Under the pieces are notes generated by a model that did no database searches, had not been told where the DNA came from, and saw nothing but the letters and a program-made list of their open reading frames with translations. The translations under genes were made by a program, and so were the position numbers. A stretch of DNA of 64,000 nt, taken from the NCBI GenBank assembly GCA_034435375.1, contig DAOTXR010000048.1, positions 62,001-126,000 on the forward strand, read 5' to 3'. Of the stretch, positions 16,753 through 26,375 are shown one piece after another (positions within the stretch are counted from its first letter, which is position 1; the number at the start of each line of letters is the position of its first letter). The stretch comes from DAOTXR01 sp034435375 (GTDB taxonomy: Bacteria > Chloroflexota > Anaerolineae > Aggregatilineales > UBA3940).

Positions 16753-18999
16753 ATGACCTATAAGCCGACGTCATTCCCCAGCCAGCCCCGTTTGACGCGC
16801 CGAGATTTCCTACGACTGGCAGCTATGGCCGGGACGGGTGCGGCCTACATGGCTATGACGAGCGATGCTAGGGCAGCGTCCACTAACGGGCCTCACCTGC
16901 CCGGCCCACGTGTGGATGCCGTCGTGCCGACCATGTGCGAGATGTGTGTCTGGCGTTGCGGTGTTCTGGCCAAGGTGCGAGAAGGCAAGATTGTCAAGCT
17001 GGAGGGCAACCCTGAGCACTTGCACTCGCAGGGTCACCTGTGTGCACGCGGCCAGAGCGGCTTGATGATGACCTATGACCCCGATCGCCTGCCGTTCCCG
17101 CTCAAGCGGGTGGGGGAGCGCGGCAGTGGCCGCTTCCAGCGTATCAGTTGGGAGCAAGCCCTTGACGAGATTGCTGAGAAGATGCTCCAGATCAAAGAGC
17201 AGTACGGCCCGGAGGCCATGATCTTCTCTAGCACCCACAACCTCAGCCAGCCGTTGTTTGAGAACCTTCTCAGTGCCTACGGCTCGCCTAATTACGGCAC
17301 GCAGCGCAGCCTGTGTTTTAACGCCATGATCGCTGCTCACCTGACCACCTTTGGCATTGAGGAGCCAAACCGCAACTATGACGGCGTTCGGTACATCATC
17401 CTCACCGGACGCAACCTGATGGAAGCCATCTCGACCAACGAGACCAAGGCGTTGATGCAGGCCATCGCCGACGGGGCGCATGTGGTCTATCTCGACCCAC
17501 GTTTCACCAAGACGGCTTCCAAGTCAACTGAGTGGCTGCCAGTCAAGCCGGGTACCGACTTGGCATTTCACCTGGCATTGATCCACGTGATCGTCACCGA
17601 GAACCTCTATGATGCCGAGTTTGTCCAGCGGTACACGGTTGGGTTCGAGGAGCTGGAGCAGGCCATCCGGCCTTATACGCCGGAATGGGCTGCGCCCATC
17701 ACCCAAATCCCAGCGGAGACCATTGCACGCATCGCCCGCGAATTTGCCGCCGCTAAGCCAGACAGTTTCGCTCATCCCGGCTGGCGTACTTCGAACTTCG
17801 TCAACAGCTTCCAGACCGAGCGCGCCATCACTATCCTGAATGCCCTGGTTGGAGTGTGTCACCAGCCGGGCATCTGCCGCCTGTTCTCCGAAGAGCCGCC
17901 AGTCGGGCTGGGTGCGCCGCCCCGACCCGCCTTCCCGCGCATCACAGCGCCGCGTTTGGACGGCGTGCCGTGGAAATATCCACTCGTCCCACTCAAACTG
18001 GGTGTGTTCCAGGAGCTGCGCGATAACGTCTTGATCGGCCAGCCCTACCAGGCGCATGGTTGGTTCATCAGTCGCCAGAACCCAGCCATGAGCATCCCAG
18101 AGCGGGCCAAGACGGTGGCAGCCTTCAATAAGCTTGACCTGATGGTTGTGGTGGACATTTTTGTCAACGATACGGCCTGGTACGCCGATTATGTTCTCCC
18201 GGAAGCTACCTACTTAGAGCGTTACGATCCGCTCCATGTCGTTGCCGACCGGGTATTCATCCGCCAGCCGGTGGTTGAACCGCTGGGCGAGTCGCGGTCG
18301 GCGCTATGGATCTACAAGCAACTTGGCGAGCGGTTGGGTCTGGGTGATTACTTCCAGTATGAAGACGATGAGGACTACATCCGCCAGCAACTTGCGCCGC
18401 TGGGCGTTAGCCTGGAGGAGATACGCCAGGTAGGCTACATTGAGGTGCACAACCCAGAACTTGAACCCCGATTCGTCTGGAACACCCCCAGCGGCAAGAT
18501 CGAGATCGCCAGCGAGACGCTGCGCAATGCCGGTTTCTCTGCCGTGCCCACCTGGGAAGCTCCGCCTGAGCCTCCTGTTGGTCAGTTCTACTTGCTGACT
18601 GGCAAGGTGGGACAGCACACGCAGTTTGCTACTCAGAACAATCTGTACCTGCATGAGGTCTTCCCACGCAATGCGCTGTGGATCCACCCCACTCCAGCCG
18701 CCGAACGTGGTATCCAGAGCGGTGATGAGGTGATTGTGCGCAGTGAGGTGGGCGAGGTGCGCATCGAAGCGTTGGTGACCGAAGGCATTCGTCCCGACTG
18801 CGTGTACATGACGCCCGGCTTTGGCCATCTCAGCAAGGGGTTGACAACTGCCTTCGGCGAAGGGGCAAGCAGCAGCGATGTGCACGTCACCTACACCGAT
18901 CCGGTCAGCGGCAGCCAGGCGCTTACGCAGACCTTCGTCACCGTCGAGAAGGCTCCGGTCATCAGCCTACTCTCGGTACCGGAGGTGAGCCATGGTTAA
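16753..18999 (+). CDS. Periplasmic molybdopterin oxidoreductase (thiosulfate/polysulfide reductase-like catalytic subunit)
   Basis: 748 residues. A Tat signal (RRDFLR at 16-21) is followed by the N-terminal [4Fe-4S] site Cys62, Cys65, Cys69 and Cys97. Molybdopterin-binding domains and the C-terminal dinucleotide-binding barrel follow (GIQSGDEVIVRSEVGEVRIE near 655). Cys188 (TQRSLCFNAM) is the probable Mo/W ligand, as in Psr/Phs and NapA-type enzymes, not Ser or Asp. Neighbouring sulfur transporters favour thiosulfate, polysulfide or tetrathionate as substrate; the sequence alone does not decide. It overlaps the FeS subunit gene by 8 nt. Confidence 0.88.
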   Translation: MTYKPTSFPSQPRLTRRDFLRLAAMAGTGAAYMAMTSDARAASTNGPHLPGPRVDAVVPTMCEMCVWRCGVLAKVREGKIVKLEGNPEHLHSQGHLCARGQSGLMMTYDPDRLPFPLKRVGERGSGRFQRISWEQALDEIAEKMLQIKEQYGPEAMIFSSTHNLSQPLFENLLSAYGSPNYGTQRSLCFNAMIAAHLTTFGIEEPNRNYDGVRYIILTGRNLMEAISTNETKALMQAIADGAHVVYLDPRFTKTASKSTEWLPVKPGTDLAFHLALIHVIVTENLYDAEFVQRYTVGFEELEQAIRPYTPEWAAPITQIPAETIARIAREFAAAKPDSFAHPGWRTSNFVNSFQTERAITILNALVGVCHQPGICRLFSEEPPVGLGAPPRPAFPRITAPRLDGVPWKYPLVPLKLGVFQELRDNVLIGQPYQAHGWFISRQNPAMSIPERAKTVAAFNKLDLMVVVDIFVNDTAWYADYVLPEATYLERYDPLHVVADRVFIRQPVVEPLGESRSALWIYKQLGERLGLGDYFQYEDDEDYIRQQLAPLGVSLEEIRQVGYIEVHNPELEPRFVWNTPSGKIEIASETLRNAGFSAVPTWEAPPEPPVGQFYLLTGKVGQHTQFATQNNLYLHEVFPRNALWIHPTPAAERGIQSGDEVIVRSEVGEVRIEALVTEGIRPDCVYMTPGFGHLSKGLTTAFGEGASSSDVHVTYTDPVSGSQALTQTFVTVEKAPVISLLSVPEVSHG

Positions 19000-19726
19000 C
19001 TACACCCCGCGCTACGTCTTCGTCATCGATGCCAAGCGCTGCATTGACTGCCGTGCCTGCTTAGTGGCATGCCGCGCTGAATGGGAGACTCCACTTGGGC
19101 AGACACGCATCTGGGTACGCACGAGCGGCATTCAGGGCAAGTTCCCTGACCTGGCTCAGGAGTTCATTCCCTTCAACTGTCAGCACTGTGCCGATCCGTG
19201 GTGCGTCCAGGCTTGCCCCACCGGCGCAACTTACCAACGCGAAGATGGCCTGGTCCTGATCGACCCTGGTGCATGCATTGGCTGTGGCTACTGTGTTGAG
19301 GCTTGCCCATACCACGTGCGTTTTATCAATAAGGAGACTGGCAAGGCCGACAAATGCTCAGCCTGCCAGCCGCGCATCGATATGGGCGAGCAGCCTGCCT
19401 GTGTGGCAACCTGCATCGGTGGGGCCCGCCTGTTTGGCGATATCAACGACCCAGAGAGCGAGGTCAGTCGAGCGATTCGGGGCCGCAAAGTCTCTCGCCT
19501 GATCACCCCGCTGGTCAACACCGAACCGATGGTCTACTACTTGGGCGACCTCGACAATCCGGTGTCAGTTAGCCCAGTACCCGTCGAAAAACCATCGTCG
19601 GAGAAGTTCTGGGCCAACTTCGCGATCCCCTTCGCCAAGGTGGCCATCGCTGCGGCGTTCGTCGGACAGGCGGCTGCCTTTGTGATGCAGCTTGTCAAGG
19701 GCGAGCGCGAGTTCGACGAGATGTAA
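18992..19726 (+). CDS. Four-cluster ferredoxin subunit with C-terminal membrane anchor
   Basis: 244 residues. Cysteine groups for four [4Fe-4S] clusters are seen: CIDCRACLVAC, CQHCADPWCVQACP, CIGCGYCVEACP and CSACQ...CVATC. A C-terminal membrane helix (about 210-230) resembles FdnH of formate dehydrogenase-N. It relays electrons between the molybdenum subunit and the membrane cytochrome b encoded next. Confidence 0.93.
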   Translation: MVNYTPRYVFVIDAKRCIDCRACLVACRAEWETPLGQTRIWVRTSGIQGKFPDLAQEFIPFNCQHCADPWCVQACPTGATYQREDGLVLIDPGACIGCGYCVEACPYHVRFINKETGKADKCSACQPRIDMGEQPACVATCIGGARLFGDINDPESEVSRAIRGRKVSRLITPLVNTEPMVYYLGDLDNPVSVSPVPVEKPSSEKFWANFAIPFAKVAIAAAFVGQAAAFVMQLVKGEREFDEM

Positions 19727-19742
19727 AGACATCCATTGTTCT

Positions 19743-19770
19743 GGAGGGGTGCAACACGCTGCGCCCCTCC
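19743..19770 (+). other. Intra-operon hairpin ahead of the cytochrome b subunit
   Basis: GGAGGGGTGC pairs with GCGCCCCTCC around an 8-nt loop (10 pairs with one G-U). There is no T tract, so it is more likely an mRNA stability or processing element than a terminator. It ends just before the GTGAGGG ribosome-binding site of the next gene. Confidence 0.45.
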
Positions 19771-19786
19771 GGTGAGGGAATGTGCC

Positions 19787-20623
19787 ATGTCGCATGGATA
19801 CGATCTGACGCTGGCCGAGCGTAAGCGGCTGAAAAACAAAAAGATCACCAAGCACTACGTCGCCAACATCCTGACCCACTGGTTCAATGCCCTGAGTTGG
19901 GCCTTCCTGTTCCCGACTGGTCTGGGAATACTAGCCGCCAAGCGGATGCCCTTCGTGCCGCTGGAATGGAACCACCTGATGCGCAACATCTTCGGTGGGC
20001 TGGCTCCCCTGATCCAGGCCCACGAGATTTGGGGGCAAATCTGGGGGTTTGTGCTGATCTTCAATGTCTTCTTCGGCTTCCGCAAGTTTTTCATTCCATT
20101 CGCCGCAACACGCATGTGGCTGGACAAAGACGACATCATCTGGCTGACGCGCAAACCGTTGGCCATGCTTGGTTTTGAGGTGGAACTTCCCCCACAGGAT
20201 GCTTACAACGGTGGGCAGAAGCTCTACAGCTACGTCGTCATCTTGGGGACTGCTGCTATCGGCATTACTGGCCTGATCATGACCTACTCTGAGATCTTCC
20301 CCGACTCGTTGCGCTGGATGGTGCAGTGGTCAATGCCGATCCATTTCATCAGCGTTGCGACGGTCTTCGCCGGGGTGATCATCCATGTCTATATGGGAGC
20401 CATCATGCCGGAGGAGCGACAGGCTTTCTTCTCCATGTTCAACGGCAAGGTCAGTGCGCTCTATGCCTACCTACACCACCGCAAGTGGTACGATCAGAAA
20501 GTAGCCGAGGAGCGTGAAGCCGAGGCTGAATATGTCGCCCGGCGGTTGCTGAACAGCCAGGCCGATCTCGAGATGGAGGAGATACTCAGCGACCTAAGCC
20601 CTCAAGCCACTTCTGGTGACTAG
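19787..20623 (+). CDS. Formate dehydrogenase gamma-type cytochrome b membrane subunit
   Basis: 278 residues from ATG 19787, chosen because GTGAGGG precedes it and the upstream codons form a hairpin. Four membrane helices with heme-ligating histidines: helix 1 (NILTHWFNALSW), helix 2 (QAHEIWGQIWG) and helix 4 (IHFISVATVFAGVIIHVYMG). The architecture is FdnI-like. With the two preceding genes it makes a membrane-bound ABC-type molybdoenzyme facing the periplasm, linked to the quinone pool. The C-terminus is a charged cytoplasmic helix. Confidence 0.88.
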   Translation: MSHGYDLTLAERKRLKNKKITKHYVANILTHWFNALSWAFLFPTGLGILAAKRMPFVPLEWNHLMRNIFGGLAPLIQAHEIWGQIWGFVLIFNVFFGFRKFFIPFAATRMWLDKDDIIWLTRKPLAMLGFEVELPPQDAYNGGQKLYSYVVILGTAAIGITGLIMTYSEIFPDSLRWMVQWSMPIHFISVATVFAGVIIHVYMGAIMPEERQAFFSMFNGKVSALYAYLHHRKWYDQKVAEEREAEAEYVARRLLNSQADLEMEEILSDLSPQATSGD

Positions 20624-20685
20624 GCATGGTTGAAGGAAGAGGGCAATCTACAGCGCCTTTCGCACAGATATTCTGCTGAGATGAG

Positions 20686-22065
20686 ATGGCTGATCGGGCG
20701 CTCTCCAAGGATAAGCCGCTGCTGCCTCTTAACCACGCCGTGGCGCTTGGCAGTGTGGCGCTGACCCTGGCGCTGGCTGGAGCTGCGATCCGGCAGGCAC
20801 ACCCAACCTGGGTGCGCTACACTGGCAGCGCCGAAGTGCGCGTCCAGATTCCCACCCTTACCGGAGAGCCGGAACTGTGCCTAACCTGTCATTACGGGAT
20901 CGAGGAGATCAGCGCTGCACATCCCATCGAGACGTTTGGCTGTGTGGTGTGCCACGGCGGCGATCGCCTCTCACTGGACGAAGATGCTGCTCATGCAGGC
21001 ATGTTCGGCGGGCGCAACCCGGCTGATCTGGCCGTGGTGAGCCAGAGCTGCGGCGGTACAGACTGCCACAGCGGCGATCCGGCCCAGTCCCGCGATCACA
21101 TTGCACGTGTTCAGCGCAGCGTACAGGCCACCTACGCCGGGGCAATCAATCAAGTGCTGTTCAGCTTCAATCAGGTGGAGGCTGAAGGACCATACTATGG
21201 CGTCGTGGAGGTCCGTGATGATGCCCCGCAGCTCCCTGGCACAGCCTCGCAACTATTGCCCTTCGACCCAGCACAGTTCGAGAATCCCTTCGTCTCTTCC
21301 TTCGGATCTACTTGCCTGACGTGCCACCTCAACGCCGCACCCATTCAGGGGCCATATACCTATCGCGGCACGGGTTGTGCCGCCTGCCATGTGATCTACA
21401 CTGCGGACGGCCTGTACACGGGCGGCGATCCGACCCTCCCGCGCGACGAGCCTGGGCACCCAGCCCGTCACCAACTAACCGTCCAGATGCCATTCTCGCA
21501 GTGCAATCACTGCCACAACCGAGGCAACTACTCGCTTGCCCAGATGCGCTTTATTCCACGTGACGACCTTGATGCCCTGGCCCCATACCTTACAGCCACT
21601 GAACGTCGTCTGGCCGAGTACTACCAACCCATTGGGCAGTTCACGCTGTGCGAATGGGAGCTGGACTGCATCGACTGCCACACCAGCCGGGAGGCTATGG
21701 GTGATGGCGACATCCATCTGAACCAAGCCAGTGCGCAGGTGGTCCAGTGCCGAACATGCCATGGCACGCTTGACGAGCCGCCCAGCTTTGTCACCATCAC
21801 TGACCCTAACCATCCGGCCATCCGGCGAGCCAACCTGAACCCTCTGTACACTGTGCAGGTCGGAGATCAAGTGCTCTTGGCGCCAGATGGCGACACGATA
21901 GGGTCTGTACAACGGGTCGGCGGACAAGTGGTGCAGATCGGCAAGGTGACGGGGATTCAATACACCGTGCCGCTGGTCATGGGCACCGCCTGCGAGCAAA
22001 AGGCTGACCAGCAAGAGTCGCGCTACTGTCATGAGTGCCACGCCTACAATGCATCACAGCCATGA
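20686..22065 (+). CDS. Nonaheme cytochrome c with N-terminal membrane anchor
   Basis: 459 residues. An uncleaved-looking membrane segment (about 17-36) is followed by eight CXXCH sites (65, 86, 210, 231, 273, 328, 355 and about 448) and one CX4CH site (CGGTDCH, 122-128), so up to nine hemes. Two heme pairs are close together (65/86 and 210/231), a common multiheme packing pattern. No family name is assigned; it recalls multiheme oxidoreductases of the tetrathionate or nitrite type, without proof. Probably the redox partner of the molybdoenzyme encoded just upstream. Confidence 0.82.
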   Translation: MADRALSKDKPLLPLNHAVALGSVALTLALAGAAIRQAHPTWVRYTGSAEVRVQIPTLTGEPELCLTCHYGIEEISAAHPIETFGCVVCHGGDRLSLDEDAAHAGMFGGRNPADLAVVSQSCGGTDCHSGDPAQSRDHIARVQRSVQATYAGAINQVLFSFNQVEAEGPYYGVVEVRDDAPQLPGTASQLLPFDPAQFENPFVSSFGSTCLTCHLNAAPIQGPYTYRGTGCAACHVIYTADGLYTGGDPTLPRDEPGHPARHQLTVQMPFSQCNHCHNRGNYSLAQMRFIPRDDLDALAPYLTATERRLAEYYQPIGQFTLCEWELDCIDCHTSREAMGDGDIHLNQASAQVVQCRTCHGTLDEPPSFVTITDPNHPAIRRANLNPLYTVQVGDQVLLAPDGDTIGSVQRVGGQVVQIGKVTGIQYTVPLVMGTACEQKADQQESRYCHECHAYNASQP

Positions 22066-22102
22066 CAGCGCCGAGTCCTGCGAAGCTGAGAGAAGGATGA
22101 CT

Positions 22103-22780
22103 ATGTCTGCTACTGACAATCTCAAGCCCGGCTTCGTCCTCGATCCGGTCCTCCTGACCGAATGTGCTGCCCAGCATCACCGCCTGTGTCCCCGCCAGGT
22201 GCTTGGCCTGCGGATGGGACTGTTCGGCGCTAAAACCCTCGGGCTGGAGGTGCCCAGGCTAGACAAGCGCCTGCTTGTCATCGCCGAGACCGACGGTTGT
22301 ATGTTGGATGGCATCATTGTGGCGACGGGCTGTTCAGTAGGACGGCGGACTTTGCGTGTCGTCGACTATGGCAAGGTAGCTGCCACCTTCGTCGATGTCG
22401 AGACCGAAGCCGCTGTGCGAGTCTCGCCTCGCAGCAAGGCACGCCAACGTGCGCTTGATTATGCGCCTCAGGCTGAGAGCCGCTGGCATGCCCAGCTTCA
22501 GGGTTACCAGATAATGCCTGATGATGAGCTATTGCACCTCCAAGAAGTGAAGCTGACCTTTTCGCTCCGGGCGCTTATTGGCCAGGACGGCACACGCGTG
22601 ACATGTGACGCCTGCGGCGAGGAAATCATCAACCAGCGTGAGATTGTCGCGGGCGACCGTGTGTTGTGTCGCTCGTGTGCCGGTCAGAGCTACTATGCCA
22701 TCCTAATTCGCGACCAGAGTGCGTGGCGGTCGGCGCGGGACCGCCAGTGGCCTTCGTCGCGATCCACGGAGATGCCTTGA
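22103..22780 (+). CDS. FmdE-domain protein with C-terminal zinc ribbon
   Basis: 225 residues from ATG 22103 (AGAAGG six bases upstream; ATG 22097 is the alternative). The N-terminal FmdE domain has HHRLCPRQVLGLRMG and a conserved DGC (ETDGCMLDGI). The C-terminal zinc ribbon is CDAC...CRSC. FmdE-type proteins accompany molybdenum or tungsten enzymes; a role in cofactor or metal handling for the molybdoenzyme at 16753 is inferred from that association and from operon position. Confidence 0.82.
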   Translation: MSATDNLKPGFVLDPVLLTECAAQHHRLCPRQVLGLRMGLFGAKTLGLEVPRLDKRLLVIAETDGCMLDGIIVATGCSVGRRTLRVVDYGKVAATFVDVETEAAVRVSPRSKARQRALDYAPQAESRWHAQLQGYQIMPDDELLHLQEVKLTFSLRALIGQDGTRVTCDACGEEIINQREIVAGDRVLCRSCAGQSYYAILIRDQSAWRSARDRQWPSSRSTEMP

Positions 22781-22944
22781 TACGAGTGTCCTCTTTGATA
22801 GCCACAACGTGATGTAAGGCCGTGATACGCGGCCATGCTTACCTCCCTATCCCAGCAGGCCCGGTTCAAGCGTGCAAACCTGACCGTGTTGCTCTCATTG
22901 TCGCTGACCCTGACCAGGTCAGCGCGGCACAGCTTGTCACTTGG

Positions 22945-22953
22945 TGCTATAAT
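22945..22953 (+). promoter_or_regulatory. Extended -10 promoter of the pseudo-histidine-kinase gene
   Basis: TGCTATAAT is an extended -10 (TGn plus perfect TATAAT), about 36 nt before the TTG start. No convincing -35 element, as is usual for this class. Confidence 0.5.
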
Positions 22954-22988
22954 CGCGATCAGCAACCGGTTTTGGGGAGAAAAGCGCT

Positions 22989-25900
22989 TTGTTTGACCAG
23001 ATTCTGGACCTTGTGGGGCAGCCACCGGGTAGCCTGGTCTACCACTTCATCATCCTGTTCGCAGTCGAGGCGGCCTTCGCTATCTGCATTGGCCAGTGGA
23101 TGCGTGACCGTGACACCAGCACATTGCGCCTGACGATTGCGATCTTTGCTATTTTCCTGGCGCGGGTGGCAGTCCTAATTGCCTCGCTGGCTGCGTGGCA
23201 GGGTTACCTACCGCGCAATGTGCTTCTGCCCCCCATAGAGCGTGCTGTTGACACGATCTCGGTGTTAGGGCTGGCTTGGTCCTTCATCACCATGGACGAT
23301 CCCCACATCCTGCGGCGAAACTTTGTGCCCGACGTGGCAGCGGTGGTTGTGCTGGGCATCACCATCATTGGCTTTGGCGGTACATACTACTACTGGATAT
23401 TTGCGGCATCCAGCGGTGGGCTGTTCAATGGTCTGTGGCTGGACACAGCCTGGGGTGTCGCGCAGATCCTCATCGCGCTGATTGGGCTGATCTGGATGAC
23501 CACACGCGTGCGCTACGTTTACGACCCCTTCTTGAAAGGGATCATGCTGATCATCGTGGCGACCGCTGCTGCGATCCACTTGGTGCGACCAGTCTTAGGT
23601 GATGTGGCCGCAGCAATGCGTGTTGGGCAGTTGATCGTGCTGCCGATGGTGGCGGCCATTGCCTACCGACACGTGGTCGAGCAGCTCCTGCACTGGGACG
23701 AATTTGAACCGAGCCGTCTCATGCCCCAACAGCCTGCAGCTGCCCCGCGTGAGATTGCCACTACGCCAGGTCTTGCTGAAGCGCCCAGGGCAATGCCCTT
23801 GGAGCCTCCACCGGGCAGCCGAGATGAGACGGTCCGCTCTGTTGCAGAACCATCTGCCCAGCCCAAACCATCTCAGCCAACGTTGCCGCCCACACTAGAT
23901 ATTGTAGACGCGCTGGGCGGGCTACTGAGTACGCTGGAGCCTAGCGACCTCGTGGTCGAGGCTCCCAAAGTGGTTGCCACTGTGCTGAGGGCTGATGTCT
24001 GTGTCTTGGCGCTGGTCGATGAATCCATCGTTCAAGCTCAGATCGTCGGAGGTTACGACAACATCTCGCAGGTAGCGCTTCACCGCGCCACCCTGGACCT
24101 GGCCGACCATCCTAGCATTGTCAACGCGCTGGGCAGGCTGCGCCAGATGCGTCTGTCTGTGCAGCGCGAGGGCCGCGAGCTGCGCGACCTTTATTCCAAA
24201 CTGTCGATCAGCCACGAGGGTCCGGCTTACATCCAACCACTTGTACATGGTGAGGAGCGCATTGGCGTGCTCATTGTGGCCTCACCCTACTCGGAGCGAC
24301 TGTTGAGCAACGACGAGCGCAACTTGCTTGACCGTCTGAGTCCCCTGGTGACAGCGGCGCTTCTCAATGCCGAGTCGTATCGCGACGCCATTGAGGAGAG
24401 CGATGAAGCCACTGCTCAGGAAGCGGCCCGTGCGGCTGCCCTCTCAGATGAGCTGACAGCCAAGTCTGCTGAGTTGAACACGGCCCAGCGCCAGATCAGC
24501 GAGATGAAGGCTTACATCCGTGACATGCATCGCCAGCTTGAGCAAGTTCCACGTCAACAGGAAGTCGCTCGTGAGCAGATTGAGAGTCTGGTAGCTGAGA
24601 TCGACCGGCTGCGCAGTGAGGTTGAGGCGGTCGAGAGCCTGCGCGAGGAGAATGAAAAGCTCAAAGAGGCCTCTACTGAGGTGGAGCGACTGCGAGAGGC
24701 CGCTGCACGCGCCAGCGACCTAGCCCGTGAGGTCGAGCAGCTTCGCGAGCAACTCAAAGCCAGAGAGTTGACACTGGCGACGCCCAGCGCCGATCAGATC
24801 ATGCTTCAGCGCCAGCTTGAAGAGGCACGACTAGCTGCTCAGAACGAAATCGTGGCCCTTCGGACGCGCCTGACGCAAGCCTCGATCAGCCAGCAAGAGG
24901 TCTCGTTTTTGCAGGAGCAATTGGCAGCCAAAGCCCGCGAGGCGATCCAACTTCAGACCCGCCTGACGGAGGCTCAGGCAGTGGTCGAGGCGCTGCGCGA
25001 GCAGATCGGGGGTGGCGTGGGAGGCATGCGCGAGCTGGAAGTCCTTCAGATGCGCGTGGCCGCCCAGGCTACCGAGATTTCTGAACTGCGCAGACAGTTG
25101 GCTGACGCCGAGGCTGCTGCCAACCTGGATGCTGAGGCTCTCCAGGCTCAGCAGGAGATGGACCAATTCGACCGCGAGGCGATGGCCCAGCTCGAAGCCC
25201 AGCTCGCTGAACGTGCCGCGTTGGTTGAGGCGCTAGAGGCGCAATTGGCTGAGAAGACGCGGGCTGTGGTTGAGTTGCGCTCGCATATGGCTGAGGTCAA
25301 TGCTTCCCTGCGCAACCTGGAGGAGCAGCTTGGTCACAAGACGGAGGAGATTGTTGCCTTGCAAGAGAGCCTGGCCCGCACGCGCGCCGAGGCGCAAGAG
25401 CGCATCACGGCGCTGCAGACGGCGCTAGAGAGCGGTGCAGGGAGTGCCGCCGAAGTTGACAGGGCGCGGGTTGAAGCGCTGGAAGCTGAATTGAATGAGA
25501 AGACGGCAGCCCTCAAGGCTCTGGAGAGCCAGCTCCAACGGACCACCCAGGCTGTGGCCGGTCTGGAGGATCAGCTCACTGCTACTAACCAGGCTGTCGA
25601 TGCCGCCATCTCGGAGTCTGCCCAAGTCGATGCGCATGATGAGGTGATCGCCTCAATTGCGCAAGAACTCCGTACCCCCATGAGTTCGATCATGGGCTAT
25701 ACCGAGCTACTGTTGCGTGAGTCGGTGGGTATCCTCGGCCCCTTGCAGCGCAAGTTTCTCCAGCGCGTCAAAGCCAACACCGAGCGGATGGGAGCGCTGC
25801 TCGATGATCTGATCCGTATCACAGCGCTCGACACAGGTCGCATGTTGCTGGAGCCTGAGAAGATTGACGTGTTCTACGCGGTTGAAGAGATCGTCATGAA

Positions 25901-26375
25901 CGTCGCCAACCAGTACAATGAGAAGGGGCTGACGTTGCGCATGGCGCTGCCGGAGGAGCTTCCACCCATTACCGCTGATCGGGATGCACTGCTGGAGATC
26001 ATAGAGCACCTGCTATCTAACGCGGCGTTGGCCTCCCCTGTTGAGGGCGAGGTGCATCTGTTCGTCGATACGCGCCAGGACACCATTCCTGGCCAGGATG
26101 GCAGTTCCACCTCTGCCTATTGTCTGCATGTGGCTGTGGAGGACTCCGGAGCGGGTGTCAGCCCGGATGATTATGAGCGTGTCTTCATGCGCAAGTACCG
26201 CGCCGACAACCCCTTGATCGAGGGTCTGGGCGATACCGGCGTCGGGCTGTCGCTTGCCAAGGCGCTGGTCGATGCCCATGGGGGGCGCATCTGGCTGGAG
26301 AGTCAGAAGAGCGCCGGGACGACCTTTCACGTCCTGCTGCCACTTGAGCCGATCGTGCGAGGAGAGTCGTCGTGA
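22989..26375 (+). CDS. Large membrane sensor with GAF, long coiled coil and degenerate histidine-kinase core
   Basis: 1128 residues, TTG start with GGGGAG upstream. Layout: six to seven N-terminal membrane helices (about 15-230), Pro-rich linker (about 245-300), GAF domain (about 310-460), a long coiled coil (about 470-870), HisKA-like helices (about 885-950) and HATPase (about 990-1120). The H-box reads IAQELRTPM: codon CAA at 25662-25664 gives Gln892 where the phospho-accepting His should be. The ATP-binding boxes (VEDSGAGVSP, GVGLSLAKALV) look intact. It should bind ATP but cannot autophosphorylate at the usual site. Overlaps the LysM gene by 4 nt. Confidence 0.88.
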   Translation: MFDQILDLVGQPPGSLVYHFIILFAVEAAFAICIGQWMRDRDTSTLRLTIAIFAIFLARVAVLIASLAAWQGYLPRNVLLPPIERAVDTISVLGLAWSFITMDDPHILRRNFVPDVAAVVVLGITIIGFGGTYYYWIFAASSGGLFNGLWLDTAWGVAQILIALIGLIWMTTRVRYVYDPFLKGIMLIIVATAAAIHLVRPVLGDVAAAMRVGQLIVLPMVAAIAYRHVVEQLLHWDEFEPSRLMPQQPAAAPREIATTPGLAEAPRAMPLEPPPGSRDETVRSVAEPSAQPKPSQPTLPPTLDIVDALGGLLSTLEPSDLVVEAPKVVATVLRADVCVLALVDESIVQAQIVGGYDNISQVALHRATLDLADHPSIVNALGRLRQMRLSVQREGRELRDLYSKLSISHEGPAYIQPLVHGEERIGVLIVASPYSERLLSNDERNLLDRLSPLVTAALLNAESYRDAIEESDEATAQEAARAAALSDELTAKSAELNTAQRQISEMKAYIRDMHRQLEQVPRQQEVAREQIESLVAEIDRLRSEVEAVESLREENEKLKEASTEVERLREAAARASDLAREVEQLREQLKARELTLATPSADQIMLQRQLEEARLAAQNEIVALRTRLTQASISQQEVSFLQEQLAAKAREAIQLQTRLTEAQAVVEALREQIGGGVGGMRELEVLQMRVAAQATEISELRRQLADAEAAANLDAEALQAQQEMDQFDREAMAQLEAQLAERAALVEALEAQLAEKTRAVVELRSHMAEVNASLRNLEEQLGHKTEEIVALQESLARTRAEAQERITALQTALESGAGSAAEVDRARVEALEAELNEKTAALKALESQLQRTTQAVAGLEDQLTATNQAVDAAISESAQVDAHDEVIASIAQELRTPMSSIMGYTELLLRESVGILGPLQRKFLQRVKANTERMGALLDDLIRITALDTGRMLLEPEKIDVFYAVEEIVMNVANQYNEKGLTLRMALPEELPPITADRDALLEIIEHLLSNAALASPVEGEVHLFVDTRQDTIPGQDGSSTSAYCLHVAVEDSGAGVSPDDYERVFMRKYRADNPLIEGLGDTGVGLSLAKALVDAHGGRIWLESQKSAGTTFHVLLPLEPIVRGESS

